This document shows positions 44,901-54,551 of a DNA stretch of 64,000 nt, one piece after another. The stretch is from positions 18,018,641-18,082,640 of the forward strand of contig NC_012878.2 of NCBI RefSeq assembly GCF_000003195.3, written 5' to 3'. The stretch comes from Sorghum bicolor. Taxonomy: Eukaryota > Streptophyta > Magnoliopsida > Poales > Poaceae. Under the pieces are notes generated by a model, which was given only the letters and a program-made list of their open reading frames with translations, had not been told where the DNA came from and did no database searches. A program made the translations under genes and the position numbers. Numbering within the stretch: the first letter of the stretch is position 1; every line of letters begins with the position of its first letter.

Positions 44901-46187
44901 TGGCCGTGCGGTCGGGCGGGTGCTCCGGCTCCGGCGAGCTCGTTCCGGCGATCCTGTTCGCGTCCAAAGCGAAAGAGCGAGCGCATAAGTTGTAGGGGCG
45001 GAAAAGGAACCGGAAACAACCGCGAGTAAGGTGTGCCACTCAGTGGAACAGCGCGGCCACGGAGGGGGTTTCACGGCGGAGGTTTTTGCCGGAGTTGGAG
45101 AAGACCGAGGAGCACCGGTGATTGAGTGGGTTAGGGAGTGAGCTTGGGGGTGCGCTAGGTTCGCAAGGAGGTGGCGAAGATGGTGGTGCACTCGGGTGGC
45201 TTGGAAAGGGATCAAGGGGGACGAATTTCACGGTGGCGCGGGTGTTGCTCGTCGGCGTTCGTGGGAGCAAACGGAGGCGTGTCGGCGGGTGGAGAGACTT
45301 AAGTCGCGAATGGAGAAGACGCTCGGCTTCCACGTCGCCTGGCGACGCAGGCAAGCAAGCAGGCTGTGTGCCTGCACGCGCGCACGCAGCGCTGCGCGCG
45401 CGGTGGCCGCGATGGACACGGGCGCCGTGATCCATATCGGATCACTGTAGCTGACCCTTATCCCCTCTTCTCTGTTTTTTGTGAAATTCGGCCAAAATTT
45501 GAACTACAGTCAAAAACACACCAAAACAAAAGTTGTTCAGAATTTTATAAGCTACAAATCATATTTTGGTGACCAGAGCCAATTTTGAGTGGAACATGGT
45601 GAATTTGACCAAACAGTTTGAAGTTCAAAATCCAATTTGGGGAAATTCAAATTTTTGAATTGGGGCAGATCAGGGTTTCCAAAATTACTTTTGATTTTTC
45701 CAAACAACTTGAAAAACTCCCAATATGAAAGTTGTTCAACTTTTTGAGCTCTACAACTTTCATGTTGGTCACTTTTCAAAATTCCAAATAGATTTTGAAT
45801 TGGAGATTCAAATTGGAAAAGGGAACACTTTCTGGAAATCTGTATTTTCAAAATTACTTTGAATTTTGTATTGAAACTTCAAAAACTCAAAACATGAACT
45901 CAACTTCAAATTTTGCTTAGTTTTTAAATTGTGCAAAAGGGGGCAAATCTAGGGTTCAAAAATCAGGGTTTCCCCCCCTAATCTTTCGGAAATCTTTTAC
46001 CCTAGGGTTTTAGCAACCAACTCAAGTATCAATATACAAGATAAACACACTTTAATTCCCTAAGCACATTCAACCAACTTAAACTCATTTTAAGTTGATG
46101 CATCAAGGTGTGCTTAACAACTATGCTGTGCAATGCTGATGATGCCATGATCGGAATTTTAGTAACCGTAACATCTGGGATGTTAAA
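41954..46187 (-). mobile_element. V 5' LTR
   Basis: 4234 bp, same organisation as the 3' LTR. The right terminus reads TGTTAAA where the other LTR has TGTTACA, a point change in the terminal dinucleotide. It lacks about 46 bp near 45890 and differs by scattered substitutions. Spurious GC-block ORFs occur at 44350-45450. Confidence 0.92.
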
Positions 46188-46192
46188 TATAG
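46188..46192. repeat. Right target-site duplication of V (TATAG)
   Basis: Matches 31644-31648. Confidence 0.93.
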
Positions 46193-46789
46193 CATACTAT
46201 CGGCTCAAAGATCAACCTAGACACCATGTCTAATTTGATTTAGGACGGCATTTTAACCTAAGCATCATGCTTAATTTAAACTCCCTTGGAAGTAAGATCA
46301 TCAGCCCTAAACTAAGCACCTTGCTTAATTAAGAGATAAATGAAATTACTCCAAACCTAGACATATACTAAAGCAAATAAAGGTAGCATGAGAGCATTTA
46401 TAGAGATCTACTCAAGTGGAGATGAAGTAGTGTGATTAGTATTTAACAAATTGAGCATGTCTCAAAGGTAGGGACAACCAACATAGCAACATGGCAAAGG
46501 ATGTTTTTATGCAAAGTACTCCCCCAAGCTTGAATTTTGCAAAATTCAAGTTTGGATGAATCTAATTCAATATTGTATGATGATTGGTTGGACATACCTT
46601 GTACTTGTCATTCATCCGATCTTCTTGCTCCAATCCTGGAAAGGATAGTGACAAGAATACCCGAAGGAATATTTTTACAATTATCCTTCAAAGCTCAATA
46701 CACAAGGTAATGTTGCAAATAGTTAAAAGCTCATGTTATGATCTGATCAGTGCTTATTTTAGGACACTTAACTTGTCCTTGGGAAACCA
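46193..46789 (-). other. W 5' internal non-coding region with hairpin series
   Basis: AT-rich. Contains three 15-nt hairpins (46218-46232, 46259-46273, 46313-46327), a 22-bp perfect palindrome at 46529-46550 and a polypurine-like CTTGGGGGAGTAC next to it on the minus strand. No coding sequence recognised. Confidence 0.55.
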
Positions 46790-47059
46790 TCAATTTATGT
46801 CAGTGATGTGGTTTCCCCTCCAACGCTGACCTATATCAAGATCAACACAACGAGATCTGCAAAATTTATTATAGACATATGCATCGACAACCGCCCTTTT
46901 AAAGTTTTTATAAATAGAAAGGAAGAGGGGGTTGGAGATCTCGAATGTGGTGATGTTGGAGAGACCAATAGATTGTGAAGATGTTGCATATGAGCATGGA
47001 GTAAATGAAGTGGCTATGAAATAAATTCCATGCTCATTAATGCTTAGAGTGAAATCCAT
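46790..47059 (-). CDS. W small ORF near the primer site, 89 aa, unknown
   Basis: Starts MDFTLSINEHGIYF about 95 nt downstream of the primer site (ATG 47059) and stops at 46790. It contains AVVDAYVYNKFCRSRCVDLD. Position matches the first ORF of U, and there is a weak resemblance in the FxLSI...Y...F region, but I cannot establish homology. A longer frame from 47143 lacks leader space. Could be a remnant of a gag N-terminus or of an extra 5' ORF. Low confidence. Confidence 0.3.
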   Translation of the reverse strand: MDFTLSINEHGIYFIATSFTPCSYATSSQSIGLSNITTFEISNPLFLSIYKNFKRAVVDAYVYNKFCRSRCVDLDIGQRWRGNHITDIN

Positions 47060-47152
47060 GTGGTATGATGAAAATGATAAGGTTAGTGTGTTAAAAAAAG
47101 AAAATAAAAAGGATACATGAACGACTTGGTTCGAAACTAGCACAGCTACCGT

Positions 47153-47170
47153 TCCCCGGCAACGGTGCCA
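47153..47170 (-). other. W primer-binding site, tRNA-Asp with one mismatch
   Basis: TCCCCGGCAACGGTGCCA differs from the tRNA-Asp 3' end by one transition and lies 7 nt inside the 5' LTR. Confidence 0.88.
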
Positions 47171-47177
47171 GAAAGCT

Positions 47178-48434
47178 TGTTGGGTATTTTAAACGCAAAC
47201 AGAAAAATCCGCAAGCACACAGATACCGATGTAGGTTTCACACGGGAGTATTCTAGAGTATCGATTTTCCACAGAGAACGTGAGTGTACTAATTAAGATC
47301 CAAGATCGCCCAAGGATAACTATATAATTATTTTTGGTGGGAAGAGAGGAAGTTTCCTGAGAGTTCTCTAGTTGATCTAAGAATCAAGAATTACTTCAAG
47401 ATTATCTATATCCTGACATTAGAGCACTAACCACAGAAAAACATGAGAAGGGGGCTAGGAAGGTCTGACTACGGTCCTACAAACACCGATCCAAACGAGG
47501 TGGAATACGTCGACCGTTAGGGCTGTCACTACACTAAGGCTACCACAACAATCCGCAGGATTGGGTGCAATTCCAGGTAATTGCAAGACTAAACACCACG
47601 TCTAATCTATTAATTACTACTCTAGCGTTATAAAGACTAGAGCACTTGATGCAAGCGGGAATCCAATAAATAACTTGAATGTAAATAAAAGTAATTAAAG
47701 AACTCAGGAATTATGAATTGAAGAACCTAGAGAACGATTAAGAACAAACCAGATGCTGCAAAAGTATAATGTTGAGGAAGATCCGACAGATCCGGCTCCT
47801 CCTCCACTCTCCTCTTCTCTCTCCCTATTTTCTAGATTACAACTAGAACTAGAGGAACTAGAACTAGATGAACTAGAACTAGATCTAGATGAACTAGAGG
47901 TAGAACTAAAAGAACTAGAGGGATCCTCTCTACTTGGATGAAGAATTGAAACCCTAGCTTTGATTCTGTAGAAGAGGTATGATCTTCGGGGGCCAGGGGG
48001 TCTGGTTTTATAGTCCCTTCAAGTGAATATGGGCCGTTGGATCAAACTGACATTGATTGAACGGTTATTCTTGATCCTTTAGGTCAGTGGAGCAATATCC
48101 CGAAAGAGACTCCTCTTTGGACTCTAGGAGGGGGCGGGCGCCCAGTTCAACTCGGCAGGCGCCCAGTGCCTGGCTCCGTTCGGCCTCCGCTTCCTTCCCG
48201 TGGCTTCTGGAGTCTTCTAGATGGTAGAAAATTGCGCGGCACGTTAATATCTCTATGTAAACCCGTCGTGTGGGCCTTTCTTCCGTATTTCCTGATAACC
48301 CCCTGCAGAAATAGACAAACACCAAAACTCGTGGAATTCTGTCCGATAAAACCCTAAGTCTAGGTGTTGGTTGCATTTAGATCCTTTTCCATGATTAGTT
48401 GACGGTTAAATATGAGCATTAAGGACCGTCAACA
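47178..48434 (-). mobile_element. W 5' LTR
   Basis: 1257 bp, TGTTGGGTATTT... to ...GACCGTCAACA, with the minus-strand TATAAAACC at 48004-48012 and the minisatellite at about 47841-47918. Followed by GGCTT (48435-48439), the right duplication. Confidence 0.92.
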
Positions 48435-48612
48435 GGCTTCATCACTGATATCTCCAAGACCGACGCCGAGAATGAGGAGAGGCTCCATGCCTTGATCGAC
48501 GACATAGAGGTTCCAGAGGAAAGGCTAGCGAAGCTATTCGAGCCAGAGGTACTCCCTCCTGAGACCAGCGCGGCCATGGAAGACAGGGGGGAATGCGGAA
48601 GTGAAGACTAAA
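48435..48612 (+). pseudogene. T2 antisense gene, C-terminal part
   Basis: Resumes after W. The frame reads GFITDISKTDAENEERLHAL...PPETSAAMEDRGECGSED and stops at TAA 48610-48612. It matches the acidic C-terminus expected after the coiled coil at 25525-27127. Convergent with T2 pol, whose stop lies 570 bp further right. Confidence 0.6.
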
Positions 48613-49184
48613 GGACTACGAACCTAATCTGGGTACTTAGACCCATTGTAATATACTTAGTTTTAAACATCATGGCCTTAGTGGCCTTGAAATTCATGGT
48701 TTCTATATACTCTTGTTGCTTTTATGATCGAGTTTTCTTTTATTTCCTTGCTGCATAATTTTGAGTTCCTCGATCGATCTTTCATTAGAGCGGCCTCGAT
48801 TGCCTCGAGGGTAAGGGAGTGAGTAGAGTTACCGTAGCACAGAGGTGTAGGGGTTCTCAGGATCGACGTTCCTCGGCCCTTAAGGGGCTCAAGGTGCCCT
48901 TACTTACTCGATCGTGCGTGGTTTCCATGGGGCTTTCGAAGGAAAAAGATGACCTTGAGATTTTGAAAAACCGCTCGATTTTTAGGAGCCTGTGTGGGGG
49001 GGTTCCCCCATGCTAGCCCCCGAGGGAGTGTCGGCTATGATGGGTCATAGTCGAGACTTCCTCCTAACGTCGAGATTTAATCGGTAATAACGTGCATTAC
49101 TTGAAAAAGCACTTCTGTTTATTCACATATTCATTCAAAGGGTCTTGGTACAAGATGTGCATGAAAATGTAAAGCCTCAAAGCT
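48613..49184 (+). other. T2 region between the convergent genes
   Basis: Probably holds the 3' untranslated ends of the antisense gene (plus strand, T-rich after 48650) and of pol (minus strand). No ORF with recognisable content. Confidence 0.5.
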
Positions 49185-50549
49185 CTAAGCGTAGAAGCAA
49201 CGTAGCTGTTCGATGTTCCATGCGTTAGTGAAGATCGCCCCCTTTTCGTCTGTGAGTTTGTACGTCCCTGGCTTTAAGACCTCAGCCACCACGTATGGGC
49301 CCTCCCAGGGTGGAGTCAGCTTGTGGCGTCCTTGATTGCTTTGCTATTGACGTAGGATGAGGTCGCCCATGTTCAGATCCCTTTTACACACGTGCTTGTC
49401 GTGGTAGCATCGAAGCTTTTGTTGATATCTTGCCGAGTTGAGGAGGGCCATGTCTCGAGCTTCCTCGAGTTGGTCGACCGCGTTCTCCCAAGTTTCCTTG
49501 TTTGTTTGCTCATTGTAGGCTTTGAGTCGAGGTGACCCATACTCGAGATATGTTGGAAGCACAGCCTTGAAGCCATAGACCATGAAGAACGAGGTGTATT
49601 TTGTGGCTCCACTCGGCGTTGTTCTTAGACTCCACAGGACCGAGGAGAGCTCCTCGACCCATTTCTTGCCGAACTTCTTCAACCGGTTGTAGATTCTAGG
49701 CTTGAGCCCTTGCAGGATCATACCGTTGGCACGCTCGAGCTCGCCGTTAGTTCGAGGGTGGGCTACTACAGACCAGTTCACACAGATGTGATGCTGGTCA
49801 CAGAAGTCTAAGAACTTTTTGCCGGTGGACTGTGTGCCATTGTCGGTGATGATGACGTTGGGTATCCCGAACCGGTGGATTATGTCGATGAACAAGAGGA
49901 CAACCTGCTCGTAGCGGATTTTTGTGATGGGTCGAGCCTCGATCCATTTAGAGAATTTGTCGATGGCTACTAATAGGTGGGCATATCCCCTCGCCGCACT
50001 CTGGAGGGGACCTACGAGGTCGAGGCCCCACACCGCAAATGGCCAAGTGATGGGGATCATATGCAGTGCATGACCGAGGAGGTGGGTTTGCTTGGTGTAA
50101 AACTGGCACTTGTGGCATGAGCGAACAAGCTCGATGGCATCAGCGATGGCCGTTGGCCAGTAGAAGCCTTGTGGATCCTCGAGGAGCTTTCGACCTTCCT
50201 CTATGGTGATGCAGCGCTGCAATATCCCGGTTGAGCTTCGTCGGTACAGTTCTTTGCCTTCAACATAGATTACGTATGATTTGGCCCGTCGAGCAATACG
50301 ACGGGCCTCGGCTCGATCTTTTGGTAATTCGCCCTGGATTAGGCAGTCGAGGAAAGGCGTGCGCCAGTCAAAAGGTCGACCAGGGCGTCGAGGAGTTTGC
50401 TTGACCTCCATTACCTCTGCCGCCGTCAGCAGGGCCTCGATTGCATCGGTGGGCTCGGCGGTGGAGGTTTCGACGCTAGCCCCTGAGCCTAGGTCGATAG
50501 ACAGTTCCAGCAGGTCCTTTGAGAATGTGTCTGGTGGGACAGTTCCTAT
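49185..50549 (-). pseudogene. T2 (Tat-type Ty3) pol, RNase H-integrase linker and integrase
   Basis: The minus-strand frame covers the linker (LELSIDLGSGASVE), the integrase zinc finger (RSCHKCQFYTKQTHLLGH), and the catalytic core with GLDLVGPLQSAARGY, VIITDNGTQ and PRTNGELERANG for the D, D and E residues. The C-terminus ends WNIEQLRCFYA at the natural stop 49185-49187. A premature TAG at 49344-49346 precedes QSNQGRHKLTPPWEGPYVV. There is no chromodomain, as expected for Tat. Upstream pol (RT and RNase H) is missing because the sequence joins directly to the D1 LTR fragment near 50550. Confidence 0.9.
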
Positions 50550-52212
50550 GGTCCGGTCACTCCTGCAGATCTCCTTCCGGCTCTAGTCCTCCCGGAAGTT
50601 CCTGGTCCTGGGTCTTCTCCTGCTTCTCGGGTCCCACCTTGTTCTCCTGCAAGCCTGTATGATGCATGTGTGCTCATGAGTGGAGTGCAGTGACGCTCGA
50701 AGTGCAATGCTTGTGCAAGTCAAATCACGATGATCATGACATGGTGCACAGATAAAGCCAGAAACTATTTCTGCAAGGTAGTCAACATCATCCAAGAACA
50801 CATATTCAAATATTAAAGCATCTATTTCATTCTCTTCTACTAGTTATTATTATCAATCAGCAAGCTATTAGGATGCTTCAAAGATACACCAAACACTATT
50901 TATTTTATTTATCTTATGCATAGCAAGGTTTTATTTATTCAATTACTATTGGGCCTACAACAGTAGCATATACTTCTGAACCTCAATAAATTCTACAAAA
51001 ATTATAGTACGTCACTGGTTAATTATAAAGTTCACCACAAATTTTTCATAATATTTGGGCAGATAGTTTGGCCTACACAAAAATCACAAGCTTACTTGAT
51101 ATAATTAAGTATAAATACCCTACTGGTGACAAAGTGTCAAACAACAGATTTCATATTTTTATAAATTTCTTACTACATAAGAAATGTCCACAACAATTCG
51201 CAGATTAATTGCATGATCCAATTATTTATTAAAAATCATAAACCATTTCCATTCAAGCATTTAAATCATCATAAATAAATTTATATAGCAAATATTGTGT
51301 TACATATTTTTCCCAGAGACTAGACATCCATGCAAAGCTAGTAAAACAAGAATCACATTTTTCTGAGCTGTATTTCAATTACTGCCCATTTTCTAATAAC
51401 AACAACATCATGGAATAATTAAATTTACACAGAAAAGTTGTATAAACATGACATGCTATCACACCAAGCTGTTGATCTAGATTTATAGAACACATCGCAT
51501 TTTATTTCATCATTTTTGGAGCCATAAATCTCAAGATATGATTTAAATACTATTTAAACAAATTTCTAGAAAACCTTTTTAAAACGAAACCGATTCAAAA
51601 CGCTGTGTGCACCCGGATCCCAACTCCCAGAGGCACTGATAGGCGGGACCTGTACGTCAACCGACCCCACTCATCAGTCACCCTGAGCATCCGCGGCCGT
51701 GGACCGGCCAGGATCTCACCGCCGATGAGGCATCCGGTGACCCCAAGGGCATCTACGGCTTCCCGAGCACGAGACAAACCTAACCGTACCCTTCTCAGTG
51801 CCTAACAAGCACTGAAGTTACCTCGTCGTCGAGCATGGCGGACGCGGCGGTGCTGCTCACCGCGGTTCGGCCATCTTGCTGTGGTAGAACGCGAACCAAT
51901 GACGGGAAACTGTGGGCGACGTTGAGGCGGAGCTAACACGCTTAATAAAGCATGCAATGGTGGAGAGGAGAGGGAGAACCACTTGAGCCGAGAGGTCGCC
52001 GGAGCTCCGACTTACTCCGGTGAGCTCTAACGGGCGCGCTAAGCTTACCGAAGGCGATTGGGCGCATGCGCGGGGTGCGGGAGGGCGTGGCGAAGTCGCT
52101 GGCGTCCGAGGATTTGAGGGAGGAGGCCGAAGCAGCTGGAGAAAGAAGCCCCGAGCGCCGGCAGTAATGGCGAGTGGCGGGGAGAGGGAGACACACTGGT
52201 GGACTGGGCCGG
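50550..52212 (-). mobile_element. D1: truncated 3' LTR of Del element D
   Basis: Matches the middle of the full LTR 56405-60335 at a constant offset (about 57907-59530 and 59757-59795), with a further internal gap of about 220 bp. Both LTR termini are missing: the left side joins T2 integrase-linker DNA, the right side joins RT coding sequence. The surrounding TSD cannot be identified. ORFs in the GC-rich part (51595-52241) are LTR noise. Confidence 0.85.
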
Positions 52213-54222
52213 CTTTGGTATATCTTGCGGGTGGATCTTGATTTGGTGATACCTGGACCTCAAATCTATCTTGGAGAATACTTTTGCTTTTGACAACTAA
52301 TCGAACAGGATATCAATCCGTGGCAAGGGATACTTATTCTTGATGGTCACCGCATTGAGTGGACGATAGTCCACGCACATGCGCAAACATTGATCCTTCT
52401 TTTTCACAAACAGCACCGGACAACCCCATTCGGACGAACTCGGCCGGATAAAAACCTTGTTTAGTAGTTCCTTCAGCTGGGTTTTCAATTCAGCGAGCTC
52501 GTTAGGTGGCATCCGGCACAGTCTTCTAGAGACTGGTGCTCTACCCGGTATCAACTCTATAGTAAACTCTACTTTCCTATCCGGTGGAAGTATTGGTTAC
52601 TCCTCCGGAAAAACATCAGGAAACTCACAGACCACTGGTACGTGCTCTAGTGGAACCACTTGTACGACACACGAAAGACTAGCAAAATCAAATCGTCGTG
52701 GTAACCTAATCTGAAGTATGCCCTCCCCAAACGGATCCTTAAGGGAGAGAGTTCTCTGTCCAGCGTCTATGACTGCACCCCAGTCGGTCATCTTATTCAT
52801 CCGGATGATAATGTCCAAAACTAACCCTGGCATGACTACAAGGTTTACGAGAAACCTTTGGCCACTGATATCCAAGGTAGCCCCTGTTACTGCTTTGTTG
52901 GTCAACACATCAGCCCTAGCTGAACTGATGCGATAACCACAACCTAACTCGGTAACTGGTTGATCATGCTTTTGTGCAAATTCTTGGCTCATGAATGAAT
53001 GCGATGATCCAGAATCAAACAAAACAACTGCAAGATGTTGGTTGACAGGGAACATACCAGCTGTTACCAGTTCTCCTTCCGGGATCTCCTCTATCGAGCT
53101 GTGGTGCACACCGGCTGGGTAGGTCATCTGCTGTTTCTTGGGATAGGGACATTCTTTAGCAAAACGTCCCATCTTGTGGCAGTTGTAGCATGGCCCCTTG
53201 GTCATGGTGTTGGCAGCAGATGCTGCAGCTTGATTCGACCTTGGCTTTGCTGGAGCCACTGCTACCTTGTACGGCTTCAGCTGTGTTGGATGCCCTGCAT
53301 TCCTCTTCTGCGGAGGTCAGAACCTCGCACCTAGGGCAGGAGGACGGTATTGCTGATGTCCTGCCACTGGTGCCCTGGACTGAGACGATCCGGCTTCAAA
53401 AGCCCTCTTACATGACTTGGATGCACTATAATTGTTGTTATTGTTCTCTTGAGTCAGACAGTCACAGATGTAGGCATTGAAAGTAGACCGGGTCCCTGTA
53501 CCCATAGTCTACAACATCTTTGGGCTCAAGCCTCTCTGGAAACCAGCGATCTTCTTGGCCTCTATGTTCACGAACTCTGGAGTGTAACGAGCAAGATTGT
53601 TGAAAGCGATTAGATACTCTTTCACAGACTTGGTCCCCTGAGATAGCTTCATGAATTCTCCAATCTTCGTCTCCACCACACCTAGAGGAATATAATTTCC
53701 CCAGAAGGCGGTGGTGAAGCGGTTCCATGTGATCGGGGTCCCCTCTGGGTAGGTGGTACGATGATGGGACCACCAAATCCCAGCAGGCCCCTACAGCTGG
53801 TGCGCTGCATATTCCACCTTGAGCTCCTCGGTCATCCGAAGGAGATGGAACTTCTGCTCAATGGTGTTAATCCATTCATCCACTTCCTGCGGTTCCACGT
53901 TTTCCTTAAAGACCAGTGGTTTGGTGTCCATAAAGTCCTTGAAATAGCTGTACTGATTTATTTCATGGCCGCCTTGGTTATCCCCACGGCGGGTGTTGTC
54001 GGCGATATTGCGTAGGGCTTCTTCCATGTTTCGCTGCATCTGTTCCATGTTCCGCTGACTCCCCAGAAACTACGTGAAAAGCACGTCCACAGTGTACAGA
54101 GGAGGTGGTAGTGGTGGCGGCGTTGGTGCTCTTTCCTCATTCCTGCAAGCCCCACGTCTGGAAGAACCTTCTCTAACACTGGGGTTGTTGTTACCCCCGC
54201 CACACGTTTGCACCATCTGCAT
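52213..54222 (-). pseudogene. D gag-pol remnant: gag, zinc knuckle, protease, N-terminal RT
   Basis: One frame from ATG 54222 with stops at about 54092 (TAG), 53791-53793 (TAG), 53317-53319 (TGA), 52597-52599 (TAA) and 52297-52299 (TAG). Gag has KPLVFKENVEPQEVDEWI and KLSQGTKSVKEYL. The zinc knuckle reads CYNCHKMGRFAKEC, with Arg where the zinc-binding His should be. The protease core LFDSGSSHSF is intact. RT keeps [18 protein letters not shown] and [16 protein letters not shown], then breaks off at IPK (about 52215), where LTR sequence begins. The catalytic RT motif, RNase H, integrase and chromodomain are deleted. The 5' neighbour is ORF0. Confidence 0.9.
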
Positions 54223-54551
54223 GCGTCAATGATAAGCAGACATTAGGAGTTGCCATCAGTCGGTAGATATATGCAAAATCATGCCACACTGAATTTACTG
54301 ATGAGAAATAAATCCACATAATAAACAGAGGCATAATAATTCATCATCCACACACAACGTCACTAACTGATCACTTAACATTTAGCCAACAGGGTTCGCA
54401 TACATCCAAAATTGCCAGCATACATACATTGGACTTTCAGCGTCAACACAACTCAACACATAAAGGCTTACACATCCCAGATCCAACAGAGTACAACACA
54501 TGTCATGCAACAACAACAGCAAAAGAAGGACTAGCTATAGAGCCCTAGCAT
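54223..54551 (-). other. D spacer between ORF0 and gag
   Basis: About 330 bp, AT-rich, without a recognisable feature; equivalent to the V spacer. Confidence 0.5.

Larger units (their letters stand above)
31649..46187 (-). mobile_element. V: Tekay/Del-type chromovirus with about 4.2 kb LTRs
   Basis: Complete minus-strand element: 5' LTR 41954-46187, initiator-Met tRNA primer site, ORF0, gag-pol with C-terminal chromodomain, polypurine tract, 3' LTR 31649-35937, and TSD TATAG. LTRs over 4 kb, the TGTAACA LTR start and the chromodomain place it in the Tekay/Del lineage. Four in-frame stops in gag-pol and visible LTR divergence show it is older than Z and inactive. Confidence 0.93.
27128..48434 (-). 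mobile_element. W: minus-strand Athila/Tat-like element of the X/Y/U family, split by V
   Basis: LTRs at 27128-28401 and 47178-48434, a GGCTT duplication, an Asp-tRNA primer site at 47153-47170 and a polypurine tract at 28402-28416 define one insertion. V (31649-46187 plus one TATAG duplication) accounts for about 14.5 kb, leaving W about 6.8 kb long. The only recognisable coding sequence is a protease-containing fragment. No RT, RNase H or integrase is present on either side of V, so W is non-autonomous. It inserted into the T2 antisense gene. Confidence 0.92.

Noticed and set aside
47753..47941. Acidic Leu/Glu/Asp repeat peptide
   Set aside because: Produced by translating the GAACTA minisatellite of the W LTR.
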